DNA of 64,000 bases from Asparagopsis taxiformis. Taxonomy: Eukaryota > Rhodophyta > Florideophyceae > Bonnemaisoniales > Bonnemaisoniaceae. Positions 51,775 to 61,864 of the stretch are shown here, piece after piece. Each line of letters opens with the position of its first letter. Positions within the stretch are counted from its first letter, which is position 1. The DNA lies in assembly GCA_030407315.1 (NCBI GenBank), contig JALQPE010001907.1, positions 1 through 64,000 of the forward strand, read 5' to 3'. The notes beneath the pieces were generated by a model, which was not told the DNA's origin, did no database searches, and saw only the letters and a program-made list of their open reading frames with translations. The position numbers were made by a program, and so were the translations under genes.

Positions 51775-54309
51775 ATGGAAAGCATACCGAGCGAACAGCG
51801 CTGCCATGTATCACCGTGTGCTCCTCAACTACACCAAGGAGTAGCAGTTCCCGCACATAGTCACAATTGCTCTAAGTGTCGTCGGGCTGTTCATTTACAT
51901 TGCTGCAGAGTTGTATTGAAAATGCAAGTGCACGACGTCCAGGATGAAATCCTTTGCTCAGAACGTTTCGAAAATAGCACAAGCTGTATTCGTGATCCTG
52001 CCATTGATACTACGCATTACGGCGAAAGAGTTCAATTTGGCACACGTTCTCTGCATACGCCAAGTCTCCATGATATCACCGAGTCATCAAGCGGTGGACA
52101 TGCATTGCAAGTTACAGATCGAAAAAGAAAGTACCGATACATATCAAGAAACAAAAAGGCGGATGCATTACAATCAGATCTGAAGAGGCGGAGAGATGAA
52201 ATGGCAAAGAGGAGGGACATGACTGCAGAGAAAAGCTGTCTAGACCACTGCTTCAGGGAAAGTGACTAGAGCTATTTGTATGCTCAGAGGGTTCGTGTAC
52301 TAAAGATGGATCGCTTCAATAGGAAGTTGGCACTTTCTTCTATGCTGAAGAATAACGAATTTCACTTCAACCATAGGGTAGTATGCATCGAGTTCTTGGT
52401 GAAAGCATTTGGGTTCTCCCGACAGTTGCAGTCCTCCGTGAAAAAACTTCCAAGTGCAAGAGCATCATCTTCCTTAAAATTCACTCCGCGTCTGCGAAGG
52501 GGTAAGAGCCAGAAAACATTTGTATTGTTGTTCCTCAATTATGCAGCCGAATTCAACTCCGATAAGATGCCTGACTGCAATGAGGTACATCTTCTACATC
52601 ACAGAAAATTGGAGGTGTACATGAAATTCAGAGATGAATTCTATGAAAGGACTGAGACTGGTGAGCTGATAAAACCAGCTTCGTACTCCTACTTTATTCG
52701 CGTATGGAATCAGCATGCCAAACATATCAAGGTCCGGAAGGTACGAAGGTTCTCGAAGTGTGATGACTGTGAGTTCATGAGGTTCGAGCTTGAGAAAGCT
52801 GGAATGAATGAAATCATGTCCGCTCCGATAATTCAACGTTACAAAGAGCATCATGAGTTTATAGGAAACGAACGTTCCGTGTGTTATTCTACAAGAATGC
52901 GTGTGAGACAAAATCCATCTAAAGTCATGTCTATAATTATCGACGGAGCAGATCAAAGCTCATTTGGGCTACCACATTTCATCGTTAACACGAAAGCACA
53001 AGGGGGTCACTCAATGAAGGTGAAGATGGTTGGTGTCTTAGACCATGGCTCGATAAACCGTGCATCTCTTTTCTTAATGACCGAATAGTTTGAAAGTGGG
53101 GCAAACCACGTGATTGAAGCCATCCACAGAGTACTGTCCGATCGTGCTAGGAGCGGACCTCTCCCGGAAACATTATTCATCTAAATGGATAATTGTTCGC
53201 GGGAAAACAAAAACCGGTTCATGTTCTCGTATTTGGAGTATCTTGTGATGATGGGGGTATTTATTGAAGTCAATGCCTCTTTCTTACCAGCTGGACATAC
53301 TCATGAGGACATCGAGCAGATGTTTTCCCGCACAGCAATATATCTTCGTCATAGAAATGCAATCACTCTAGATGATCTCGCTGCTGAATTGAGGAATTCT
53401 TATACACCTAAGCCAACTGTATCTGTCATGAGACACGTAGCCAACTTTTCTGGCTTATTGAAATCCTCAAATTGTGTCCGCAATCCTCTTCCTCTGTTCT
53501 CTTCATTCCGCTACTTCAAGTTTTCCCGGAAAGCTTAGGACGACATTATGAAACATATTGCTCCGTTTTCAACGCATGTAGCAGTGAAAGTCAATTTTGA
53601 TCATGCATGGGAGTCATTAACCCCACAAAAGAGTGGAAAGGTGAATGGATTTCTTGTTGCATGCCCGGACTTGAAGGAGACACCACCAAATCCTGTGAAG
53701 TCTCGTCCAAACTTTCAAGAAGTAACAAAGCGTATCCAGTCTATCGAGCGTATGGTTTCGGATCGTTCGCAATTGGAAAGCCTATTTATGCTTCGAGATC
53801 GTGTCTACAAAGACAGAGACGAGACTTTCCATTGGAACTTAGGAAACAGTCCAGGACTGAATATAATCTACAGAACGCAGCAAAGTAACGGCTCAAGATT
53901 TTCGGAGTACTCGGATGATGAAAGACATCCTGATTTTTCAGGCGCACTATTCGACTACACCTACAAGCAGGAAGAGTTTGTCGCAGTACAAACCAACGAC
54001 AAGCATTGTCCATTCTGGGCTGGGCAAATCAGAAATACGTTTAAGAACATTGAAGGAATATTGACCCATCATGAGATTAATTGGTATCAAACGTACAGCC
54101 CACGAAGCGGAAGTGCAGCGTCTTCCTGTGCCTAGGACGCATACAGGGCGAAATATACTGCTTCACTTAGAAATACCGGCAGCGGAAAGGAAATATGGGT
54201 AGAAAAAATATCTGTAGATACCGTTCTCGTGAACTTTCATAATCTCACGAAGGATAGACGTTTACCGGTACAAGTTCAGAAACGTATCCGATCTTCTTTG
54301 AGCAAGTGA
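51775..54309 (+). CDS. DUF7869-like transposase candidate, frame crossed by five TAR codons
   Basis: 845-codon frame from ATG 51775 to TGA 54307-54309 with no frameshift. In-frame TAG occur at codons 165, 438, 588 and 787 (52267, 53086, 53536, 54133) and TAA at codon 470 (53182). The N-terminus has a zinc-binding C32-x2-C35-x4-H40-x2-C43, followed by a basic region (RKRKYRYISRNKK). The core matches DUF7869 proteins as I remember them: IIDGADQ (D390), MDNCSRENKN (D472) and HTHEDIEQMFSR (E511/D512), a D-D-E/D layout typical of RNase H-fold transposases. The 58 codons after the last TAG remain protein-like. It is the only transposase-like gene in the TIR element. Under the standard code it is a pseudogene with five stops. 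Confidence 0.75.
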
Positions 54310-54463
54310 ATAAACACACTTTCAATTTCTTAAAGATTGGTGTGCTGTTATTACATTTACCCGGAGTTCGGTTCTTATTTTTAGTTAAGTAGCTACACTT
54401 CTCTTCGGTGCAAATCATACCTTCAATTCTTCTCAACTTCATAGAATACCTGTAGCATCATTC

Positions 54464-54778
54464 ATGAGAGAGAAGAAAGGTTCAGATGAACCCGCGACTT
54501 GTGCACATCGCAATGCCCCTGTGTGTGTTTGGAACATCGACAATTGCTGTCAGAGATTCAATAACGCTTTTGTACGTCACGTGCACGGTGTACTTCATGT
54601 GAAGGCAAAAAACCTCATGGCGGTCGCTATACGGCCCGTAGCATGCCATTCCACATTCGTTTGCACACGCGCAAGATCTTCAGATCAAAATGTCGTTGTC
54701 GATCACAAGTCTGTCCTTGTCCTGAATGATCTGGTCAGTGCATCAATTCGGAGCGCCCCAAAGCGCAGATTCAATTAA
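54464..54778 (+). CDS. ORF running outward through right TIR
   Basis: 104 codons, mirror of the left-TIR ORF (29109-29489) for its last ~92 residues, with one Asn codon fewer. Starts just inside the TIR border. No motif recognised. Confidence 0.3.
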   Translation: MREKKGSDEPATCAHRNAPVCVWNIDNCCQRFNNAFVRHVHGVLHVKAKNLMAVAIRPVACHSTFVCTRARSSDQNVVVDHKSVLVLNDLVSASIRSAPKRRFN

Positions 54779-55374
54779 TCTTGTCGAAAAGATTTGCACT
54801 AAAATCTGCAAATGGAAGATGGAAATCCTCTGGTGAGCAAAGATATTTGAAACTACAAAATCATTTCAGTTCTTGTCGTTTTCGCAGTACTATTAATAGC
54901 AAATGTTTGCTTGTACTGGGATTTGAAAATTTTCTCTATGTAACGGAGACATGATACTTCAGCCTTTCAGCATTACCACTGGTCCTCGCAGCAAGACCCT
55001 GAACCCGCTTGTAGTGTATCCCGATTGGTGTGGTGGATGAGTACGGGATATATCCTATAGAGCAATACATACTCTTTGCCACCTCGTTGATCCTGAACGG
55101 CATCGATCATGGACATCTGTCAGTGCACTGCTTCGGATGCACAGTAGGAAAATGATATCACCCAGAAGAGGAGGCATAAATCCTCTATGTATTCGTAGGT
55201 ATGATAATTATACTAACATGAAAATGAATCGCATGAGGACACATTGAATTGAATACAGTGAAGATCGATAGAATAGCATACTGAAACCTACATAATCGTT
55301 TTTACAGCGCCAAAGATTAAAATTATTTCAATTCTCAATTCAGGAAATTATTCTCATTAGCTCCGAAGTTGTGT
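54490..55374. repeat. Right TIR
   Basis: 885 bp, uninterrupted. Inverted copy of 22451-22647 plus 28710-29399. Ends with GTTGTGT, then TA. Confidence 0.93.
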
Positions 55375-55378
55375 TAAG

Positions 55379-55948
55379 TTAAACTTCTACGACGTCGTCG
55401 GCATCAGCCGGCATTGCTCCTTGTGGGGAAGGACCGGTAGCCTTAGCGGGCTCGTTTACGCGTGACGACGGTGTGGCCGATGACTGTTTGGTAGCAGCCA
55501 CAGGAGTGGAAGGCTTCAGGGAAGCAGGCGAGTCGGCCGGGCCGAGGCTTCGTCCTTGCGAACTTATCCCGGTCGGAGTGACCGTCTTATCAGAGCGAGC
55601 AGGAGTCTCAACGACCTTGCCAACCGGCGATGCCTGAACGTTTGGAGCTTTCGAGGAAGTCGAACGAGTCCGGTGGACGGTTGAGCAGCGGGTTCCGGAG
55701 GAGCGCTTGTCGCGGGGGCGGAAGACGATTTGATCGATGTCGGCGCGACCCCGGTGCGGGATGACGACGCTTGGTGACGGGTCGTGGGACGACGCACGCT
55801 TGAGCGCGTAGTCGGACGGTTGGGCGAACCCATATCTTCTTTCTCCTCCTCTGAGGATTCGAATTGTATCGGCGCGCGGGGAGCCATCTTTAAGCCGACA
55901 AAAGGCGGTGAAGGACGTTGGTGATAAAAACCCAGTACGGGATAACAA
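55379..55948 (-). pseudogene. Gag-like N-terminal fragment, frameshifted
   Basis: Two overlapping minus frames. An ATG at 55887 starts MAPRAPIQFESSEEEKED, a Ser/Thr/Pro-rich stretch; near 55660 the coding look passes to the frame ending PADADDVVEV. Acidic start plus disordered body resembles gypsy Gag N-termini. There is no further Gag sequence because the TIR transposon begins at 55374. Identity is tentative. Confidence 0.35.
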
Positions 55949-56380
55949 ATGGCCTATTGGCTTAAATCTCCGGCAGAAGAGCTACGGAATTCAACCCTGA
56001 TGGGGGATCACAAGGCGATTGGCCGGGATAACGAATACAAGCCTCGAGGCGGCACCGCTCACGCGATCACGCGATCACGCGGCTGATTATCTCGCGATTC
56101 GATACAAAAACCCTTTGAGGGATGACGGAAGGGACGCAAAGGCAATGCAATTAGACACCGAAGGGGTGAGGCGCGGTACAGTTGATGGATCAATACAACC
56201 GATGTTGTCAATTCCAAAGTGGAAACGGTCTGGTGGACCTTCGCAAGAGTCGGATGAACAACAAAATAGCGAACACGCGTCGGACGCGGGAGAAATTTTG
56301 AATGCAGAAATGCAACGGCTATCGCCAAAAATTTGTAATTTTTAATTTGTCGGGACGACAAATCTCTCAGGAGGGGGCCA

Positions 56381-57081
56381 TGTCGTACCGCCTGGCGGTC
56401 CTCTCAATCTGAGCTTGTCGCTTCCCTATTGGGTACCCACTTAAGGGATGTGCCAATCACAAGGCACCAGCCAACTGGGCGTGTTTCCTGTAATTGGGAC
56501 TAGCGGAAGGCTGTAAATACCCTACTCGGGCCTATCGGCCCCGGCCAAGACCCCACAAGGGACAAATTTCTAACTTAAGCTGACCAGCTATACATTACAA
56601 TGTAAGCCTAACTGGCAATAACCTCGCGGGTAGGCGAGTTCCGTTAACTGGGCTCTGGTTGGTTAATAACTGGATATTTATTCCTAACCACTAACCCTAG
56701 CTTACAGTAGCCTTAGTATAATGCGCCACTGGAATAGCCAGTAGGCACGGTTTCTAGAGTAACGTAAACTCAAGTGGAATTACGACCCATTGGAACAGTG
56801 TTTGCATACCTAGCGTTTAACCCTCTCAGGGACAAACCTTAAGGTTAGCTAACAGCTCGACGGATTACGTCACTCGCTCCATCTATACGCACCTAGCGTG
56901 AGCATCCCTATTCGCCCAACCCCTTCGGGTAGCGACCCCTTCTCTCATACGAGACTACCCGCTGGGTATACTATAAGGCTCATCTGCTCTACCACCTTCC
57001 TCTACCGAGGCTCGGGACACCTGTCGGGTGGTTTGCCGCTCCTGCGGATTTTCTACCTGCTACACATGGTACTGTCACACA
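56381..57081 (+). repeat. Possible LTR after a polypurine tract
   Basis: CAGGAGGGGGCCA at 56368-56380 resembles a PPT and is followed by TGTCGTACCGCC. A plausible end is TGTCACACA at 57081, followed by TATGGTTCCGCCG, which could be a primer site. No second copy is present in the window, so length and family are unproven. Confidence 0.35.
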
Positions 57082-57403
57082 TATGGTTCCGCCGTTCCGT
57101 CATTCCAGCATGGAAATTATAAAAATAGTGGAATATGCCACCTCCGGTCACCGTCATGACCAACGCGACGTGTCCTGTCCTTTCCATTGTTATTTTTCCC
57201 TACAGTACTCGAAAATTCCCACCATGTCACGGTGCTTATACCCACTCCCACGGCGCAGTTTCATTCCACTATATTCTTTACGGTATTTCCACTACTTCTG
57301 TATGGTACGGCGCCGGTAATTTTGGGATTTTTTGATGGTTTGTCATTCCACTAATTTCTAATGGTCCAGACCATGAAATTTACTGATTTTTCAAAAAAAT
57401 TGC
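57082..57403. other. AT-rich stretch with repeated ATTCCAC words; nothing recognised
   Basis: TTTCCAC or ATTCCAC occurs several times (57104, 57266, 57286, 57343). No ORF or terminal repeats defined. Confidence 0.3.
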
Positions 57404-57919
57404 TTATCCTGTGTACCAGTCCGGGGTGCGCGGGTCCGTCGTCGCTGTCCGAACGCGGTGATCGTCGAATGACAGGTCCTGGCGCGCCAATTCCAGCCAT
57501 CCTTCGGGGTCCGAATTGCGCGCATAGTTCGTAGGAGTCGCGCGCGTTGCGGTTCGCGTTCGGTTTTCGCGCCTAACGACGTTCGCGCGGTCGATATTGT
57601 GCTCCTCACGGGAGTCCATCGTAGTGACGATTAGGTTGTGGACTTGCACCCTCATCTGAGCTGTTAATCCATGTGATTGGCCCTTGATGGTGCGGTCCAT
57701 TGCAGCTCGTACTTCGGCCTGGAGCATGCATTGGAACGTGGGGTCGTCCACTACTTGTCGAACCAAGCTCAGAAGCGTTGCGGACGGCGTAGCGTGCACG
57801 TCGGAAACACGGAACTCGGCCTCGCGCTTTGTTGCGGCGCCATCGTCGGACGTTTGCGCGTCGTCGTCGATGCTCGCGACCGCTTGCGTCAGTAGCAGCG
57901 GCCACGGTGAAGCGGTAGG
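57404..57919 (-). CDS. Unidentified ORF, 5' end replaced by a solo LTR
   Basis: The minus frame 57988-57404 uses an ATG and about 22 codons supplied by the solo LTR. The native part is 57919-57404. Removing the LTR and one GTAGG copy leaves the frame open upstream (YISHIPDP joined to TASPWPLLL). The region includes LVRQVVDDPTFQCML and a helical AEVRAAMDRTIKG. Possibly retrotransposon Gag; not recognised. Confidence 0.35.
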   Translation of the reverse strand, partial: PTASPWPLLLTQAVASIDDDAQTSDDGAATKREAEFRVSDVHATPSATLLSLVRQVVDDPTFQCMLQAEVRAAMDRTIKGQSHGLTAQMRVQVHNLIVTTMDSREEHNIDRANVVRRENRTRTATRATPTNYARNSDPEGWLELARQDLSFDDHRVRTATTDPRTPDWYTG

Positions 57920-58704
57920 TGTGATGCAATTTATGTTGCGAGCGCGCGCGCAGGTCGGAGCGATGCGTCGAGTTGAGTCCGCGTGCATCCGCGTTTAGTT
58001 AGTAAACGAGCGTACGCGTGGCGAGTCAATTACGTGTCACGGCGCGCCTGCGCGAATGCGTGCGATTGCGAGTCCGGCTCCACGTGTAGCACCTTCTGCG
58101 AATTCCCCTTTATTTCCCCTTTTTTTGGGGTTTTTTATGACGAAAGTCTTTTCCCCAAATATTTCCCTTTTTGCATGCGAGCGAGCGGCCGCCGGCCGGC
58201 CGCGCAAGGACAACCTGTCCTTAGTAGTTAGCTACTAATGGTCGTTCTGCTTCGCACCTTACCAATAACAGCCATCATCTTCGCAGCTACGAGTTAAGCG
58301 TTTAGCGAATCGCGAGGACCGATTGCGTTACAACGTTGCGTGCGGGTTGCTCACGATCGCCGACGTTCGCGTGCGCGCTGCGCATAACCGATCGTCGAAC
58401 CGCGTCGCACCGCGATAGCGCGCGTTGCGTCGCACGCCACTAGGCCAGGGATTTACGACCCCTGTGTGGATCGCGTTGTGCTCGATTTTACTCGGTGATC
58501 TCACCCTGAGATCACGGCCTGCGCCGGCCCGCGAATCCCGTGTCGCGATCGTTCCCTACGCGTTCCGCCGTTGTACCACCCGTTCGCCTGCGCGACCGAG
58601 CGACGCGCGAACGCAAGTTCAACCAGCGCGTTACGGTTCACCTGGCCCTGACACGGCTGCAATTCTAGAACTCCCTTAGCGATCGCCACCCCGGCTGGTC
58701 TACA
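57920..58704 (+). repeat. Solo LTR (family shared with 61077-61860)
   Basis: 785 bp, TGTGATGCAATTTATG to CTGGTCTACA, flanked by 5-bp TSD GTAGG (57915-57919 and 58705-58709). A solo LTR left by recombination. Contains a GCGGCCGCCGGCCGGCCGC palindromic stretch. Confidence 0.85.
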
Positions 58705-58709
58705 GTAGG

Positions 58710-59260
58710 GTCAGGGATATGTGAAATGTAGGACTTATTTCTCGCTGCGAAGCGATAGAATTCTCCGGAAACGGAGTAGCGCAAGCGACAACGAGGAAAG
58801 CCCCGATCCAGCGAGTACGGTGTAGAAATGATCTCCAATCGGCGGTGATCAGCCGGATTCCGAAGGAGGAAAAAGAGTAATACTCGAGGATCGAGTCCTG
58901 CAACGGCCTTCGACTAAGAAGTCGGTAGAGTGGTAGAGCGGGTCTTCCACGAGATTCCTCCAACCAGGAGTATTTCTGTCTGCCGTCCCCAACCTACTTA
59001 AAGGTTAGCTGGGCTCACGAATCCTCTGAACGGAGTATCTCCTTGTGTGAGTCGGACCGGATGGGGTCCGCGACTGCCAGCACCGTATCTGGTCTTACTA
59101 CCTCGCGGTAGGAGTCTCCTGCACAGGCCGTGACTCGCGTCAGGGCGCGTCGCGGTGTGTTGTGCGGTTCACGCGCGACGGAACACGATTGGGAATCGTA
59201 GATCTACTCTCGCGAGAGAGGTTGCGCGCTGAAGAGCGGTTGTATGGCGCTTTCCAGGCG
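58710..59260. other. Sequence between two solo LTRs
   Basis: A minus frame (58700-58963) and a tRNA-Gly-like fragment near 58919 were examined but neither is convincing. Probably retrotransposon leader. Confidence 0.3.
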
Positions 59261-59265
59261 AATAG

Positions 59266-59965
59266 TGTGGGACGATAGTTTCTTAGACGTAGTTAGCTGG
59301 TACGAGCTACTGACACGCTGTCCTTTAACGAAACGAAACAACGAACAGTGCCACCCGCTGGTGTTTGACTGTATTGGTAGCGAAGTAGAAAGGATAGGAT
59401 AGAGTAGGGTAGCAGGTAGAGACACGCGTCACGACGAAACGATCCACGCGAGGATTACGTCATCGAACGAGGTGGCACGTCACCGGAGGCGTTTCTCAAC
59501 CAAACCCCGTAGGCACGACACTCGATCAGCCCTCACGTGTGGCAATGGGCAGGGAGTACGCAGCTCGACGGAGACGAAGCCTCGTTAGGCGTAAACGTAA
59601 ACGAAAACGAAGAAGTCAGTCGTAGACTAGAGCACGTTGCCCGATCGTTAATTGTCCCCCTTTCCCTCCCGGCACGATGCCAATACCTATTTAGCCACGA
59701 GGGCATCGCATTCAGTTAAACACTGCTCGTAACGTTCCCGAGAGGGAAAGGAACCTTGTGGGTCGCACGTGGGGACCCGTTTGGTCCGTTGGCTGCATGC
59801 CAGTTCGTTCGTTGCACACGTGTGCCGGTTGCGCGCGCGCACGGCGCCAGCAATGTTTCGTGCATTGCTGTTATCGCTCGGGTCCGCCGAATTCGAATTC
59901 CGCGGAATCATAATATTTTCATTTCGAAATTGGCCACGTCTACTTCAAATAGGATGTAGTCCACA
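59266..59965 (-). repeat. Solo LTR related to Gypsy-B LTR
   Basis: 700 bp in reverse orientation. Aligns along its length to the Gypsy-B LTR with clear divergence (shared GACGAAGCCTCGTTAGGC, TCCCGGCACGATGCCAATAC and GCACACGTGTGCCGGTTGCG). Flanked by ATAG (59262-59265 and 59966-59969). Confidence 0.8.
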
Positions 59966-60030
59966 ATAGTGCTGACTTTATTTTATCCGTTGCGGTGAGT
60001 CACGTACTTAATACGTTAAAGTCGGATCTC

Positions 60031-60061
60031 GGTTGGCCAGGACCGATGGTCCTGGCCAACC
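60031..60061. other. Perfect 14-bp hairpin
   Basis: GGTTGGCCAGGACC, loop GAT, GGTCCTGGCCAACC. A second hairpin follows at about 60182-60208 (ACGTGTACGC/GCGTACACGT). Role unknown. Confidence 0.7.
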
Positions 60062-60371
60062 CAGTGGGGTGGGACCTTGTGGTCCCTACAAATTCCCACT
60101 ACACTGACACTTTTCGTGTACTTCTACTACAGTAACACTATTGACACTATAGGCTAACAGTGTCGCTACTAGTGTATAATGACGTGTACGCGCGCCGGCG
60201 TACACGTGTGAAAAGGCTCGCGTCCCTGCTGTCGCCCCGCGCTACTAACTGTCCGTGAATTCAAGTTACGATGCGCCCGTTACCTTTGTTCCCGACCCTT
60301 CAGCCACGTCCGTACGCACTCGCGACCGCTCCGCGATCCACCCCCCAGCTCCTTAGCTGTTTTTGATGCAA

Positions 60372-61058
60372 TTAATTTTCATGCGCGCCCCCTGCAGAAG
60401 CGCAGTGTCCACATGAAGCGACAGTGCGTCGACTGCGTGGCTTTGCGCCGCGACTTGCGGCGGTTCGCCCGGCGTGTTCGATCGCTCGCGCGCGAGGGAT
60501 CCATCGGCGCGGTCGCGTTCTTGCGCCGCCTAGGGAGAAAAGAAAAGGGATGTTGGGAAAGAAGAAAAGGGAAATCGGCGCGCGTTCAAAATCGAGCGTC
60601 GGCGCGTCGAAAATTGGCAAGTAAAATGGAAGCGCTTCCCGAAAATTTTTCTGCTTATCGGGCGCGCGTAGTAGAGTGAGGGGGACGATTCGCCCCGCAG
60701 GAAGGCTTCTTCCTCGCTCGGAACGCGCGAAGACGGGATCTCGGTCGTTCGCCAATCCGTTATTTTCGGCACCGCTGACCCGCGTTAGGGTTGCAAACTA
60801 GTGCGCGCACGCGCTGCGTCGTCGATCGCGTCGTTCGCGCGGCGAACTGTCGTAGTAGAGATAGGGTAGTTATACAAACCAGAAGAGGCTATAGCACCGC
60901 TTCGGGGAGCGATACGCGCGCACGCGTCAATCGCCCTCGCTGTCGCGTACGACGAACGTAAAAGGGGGAAAATTATAGTAGCGATAGGTTTGGCGTCCTG
61001 TGTTTCCCCAAGCGGAGTTTTATATTCTTCTCTGAGTTCGCACGTCGTTCGCGCAATT
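60372..61058 (-). other. Internal leader of a truncated LTR element
   Basis: Sequence following the primer site of the 61077-61860 LTR on the minus strand. Frames 60785-61075 and 60372-60755 lack recognisable motifs. No Gag, Pol or 3' LTR follows, so the element is truncated. Confidence 0.45.
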
Positions 61059-61074
61059 CTAGGTCGAGAGACCA
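61059..61074 (-). other. Primer binding site
   Basis: On the minus strand TGGTCTCTCGACCTAG, two bases after the LTR, identical to the Gypsy-B primer site. Confidence 0.75.
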
Positions 61075-61076
61075 TT

Positions 61077-61860
61077 TGTAGGATCTGCTGGAATGGCGAT
61101 CACTAAGAGGAGTTCTAGAATTGCTAGCCGTGTCAGGGCGAGGTGAACCGATCGCGCTGATGAACTTGCGTTTCGCGCGTCGCTCGGTCGCGGTGGCGAT
61201 CGGGTGGTACAACGGCGGAACGCGCAGGGATCGATCGCAACACGGGATTCGCGGGCCGGTGCAGCCGTGATCTCAGGGTGAGGTCACCGAGTAAACTCGA
61301 GCACAACGCGATCTACACCGGGGTCGTAAATCTCTGGCCTAGTGGTAGGCGACGCAGCGCACAGTATCGCGGTGCGACACCGTTCGACGATCTGTCTGTG
61401 CGCGGCGCGCACGCGAACGTCGGCGATCGTGAGCAACTCCGCACGCAACGTTTGAACGCAATCGGTCCTCGCGATTCGCTAAACGCTTAACTCGTAGTTG
61501 CGAAAGTGCTGACTGTTTATTGGTAAAGTGCGAAGCAAACGACCATTAATAGCTAACTACTCAGGACAGGTTGTCCTTGCGCGGCCGGCCGGCGGCCGCT
61601 CGCTCGCACGCAAAAGGGAAATATTTGGGAAAAAGACTTTCGTCATAAAAAACCCAAAAGGGAAATTCGTAGAAATCGCTACACGTGGCGCCGGACTCCC
61701 AATCGCACGCGCTCGCGCAGGCGCGCCGTGACACGTAATTGACTCGCCACGCGTACGCTCGCTTACTAAATTCAATTTAACTAAGCGCGGATGCACGCGA
61801 ACTCAGCTCGACTATATCGCTCCAACCCGCGTTCGCATTCCCGGCATAAATTGCGCCACA
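61077..61860 (-). repeat. 5' LTR of truncated element
   Basis: 784 bp, on the minus strand TGTGGCGCAATTTATG to GATCCTACA. Clearly similar to the solo LTR 57920-58704 but diverged and inverted, so the two form a 785-bp inverted repeat with 2.4 kb between. Confidence 0.85.
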
Positions 61861-61864
61861 CTGT

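Larger units (their letters stand above)
22451..55374. mobile_element. TIR DNA transposon with DUF7869-like transposase and ParB-methyltransferase (native size about 10 kb)
   Basis: The ends read ACACAACTTCGGAGC and its reverse complement and begin TIRs of about 0.89 kb that are about 99% identical. Both ends are flanked by TA, consistent with a 2-bp TSD, though TA is self-complementary and could belong to the TIR. Subtracting Copia-B (with one TSD) and Copia-C (with one TSD and the nested Gypsy-B) leaves about 9,970 bp. Native genes are the transposase candidate (plus strand) and the ParB-MTase (minus strand), divergent from 50033-51774. I know of no described element with this gene set. Confidence 0.8.

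Noticed and set aside
47393..54309. Genome-wide reassignment of TAA/TAG
   Set aside because: Copia-B pol ends on TAA just before its LTR and Gypsy-A gag ends on TAG in the gag/pol overlap, so TAR act as ordinary ends for other elements here. Recoding restricted to this transposon remains possible.
56019..56345. Plus-strand ORF before the possible LTR
   Set aside because: Basic, low-information sequence with no retroelement motif; listed only as flank.
58919..58975. tRNA-Gly-like fragment (GTGGTAGAGC followed by CTTCCAC)
   Set aside because: A D-arm and an anticodon-loop-like string are present, but no T-arm GGTTCGA and no acceptor pairing can be found.
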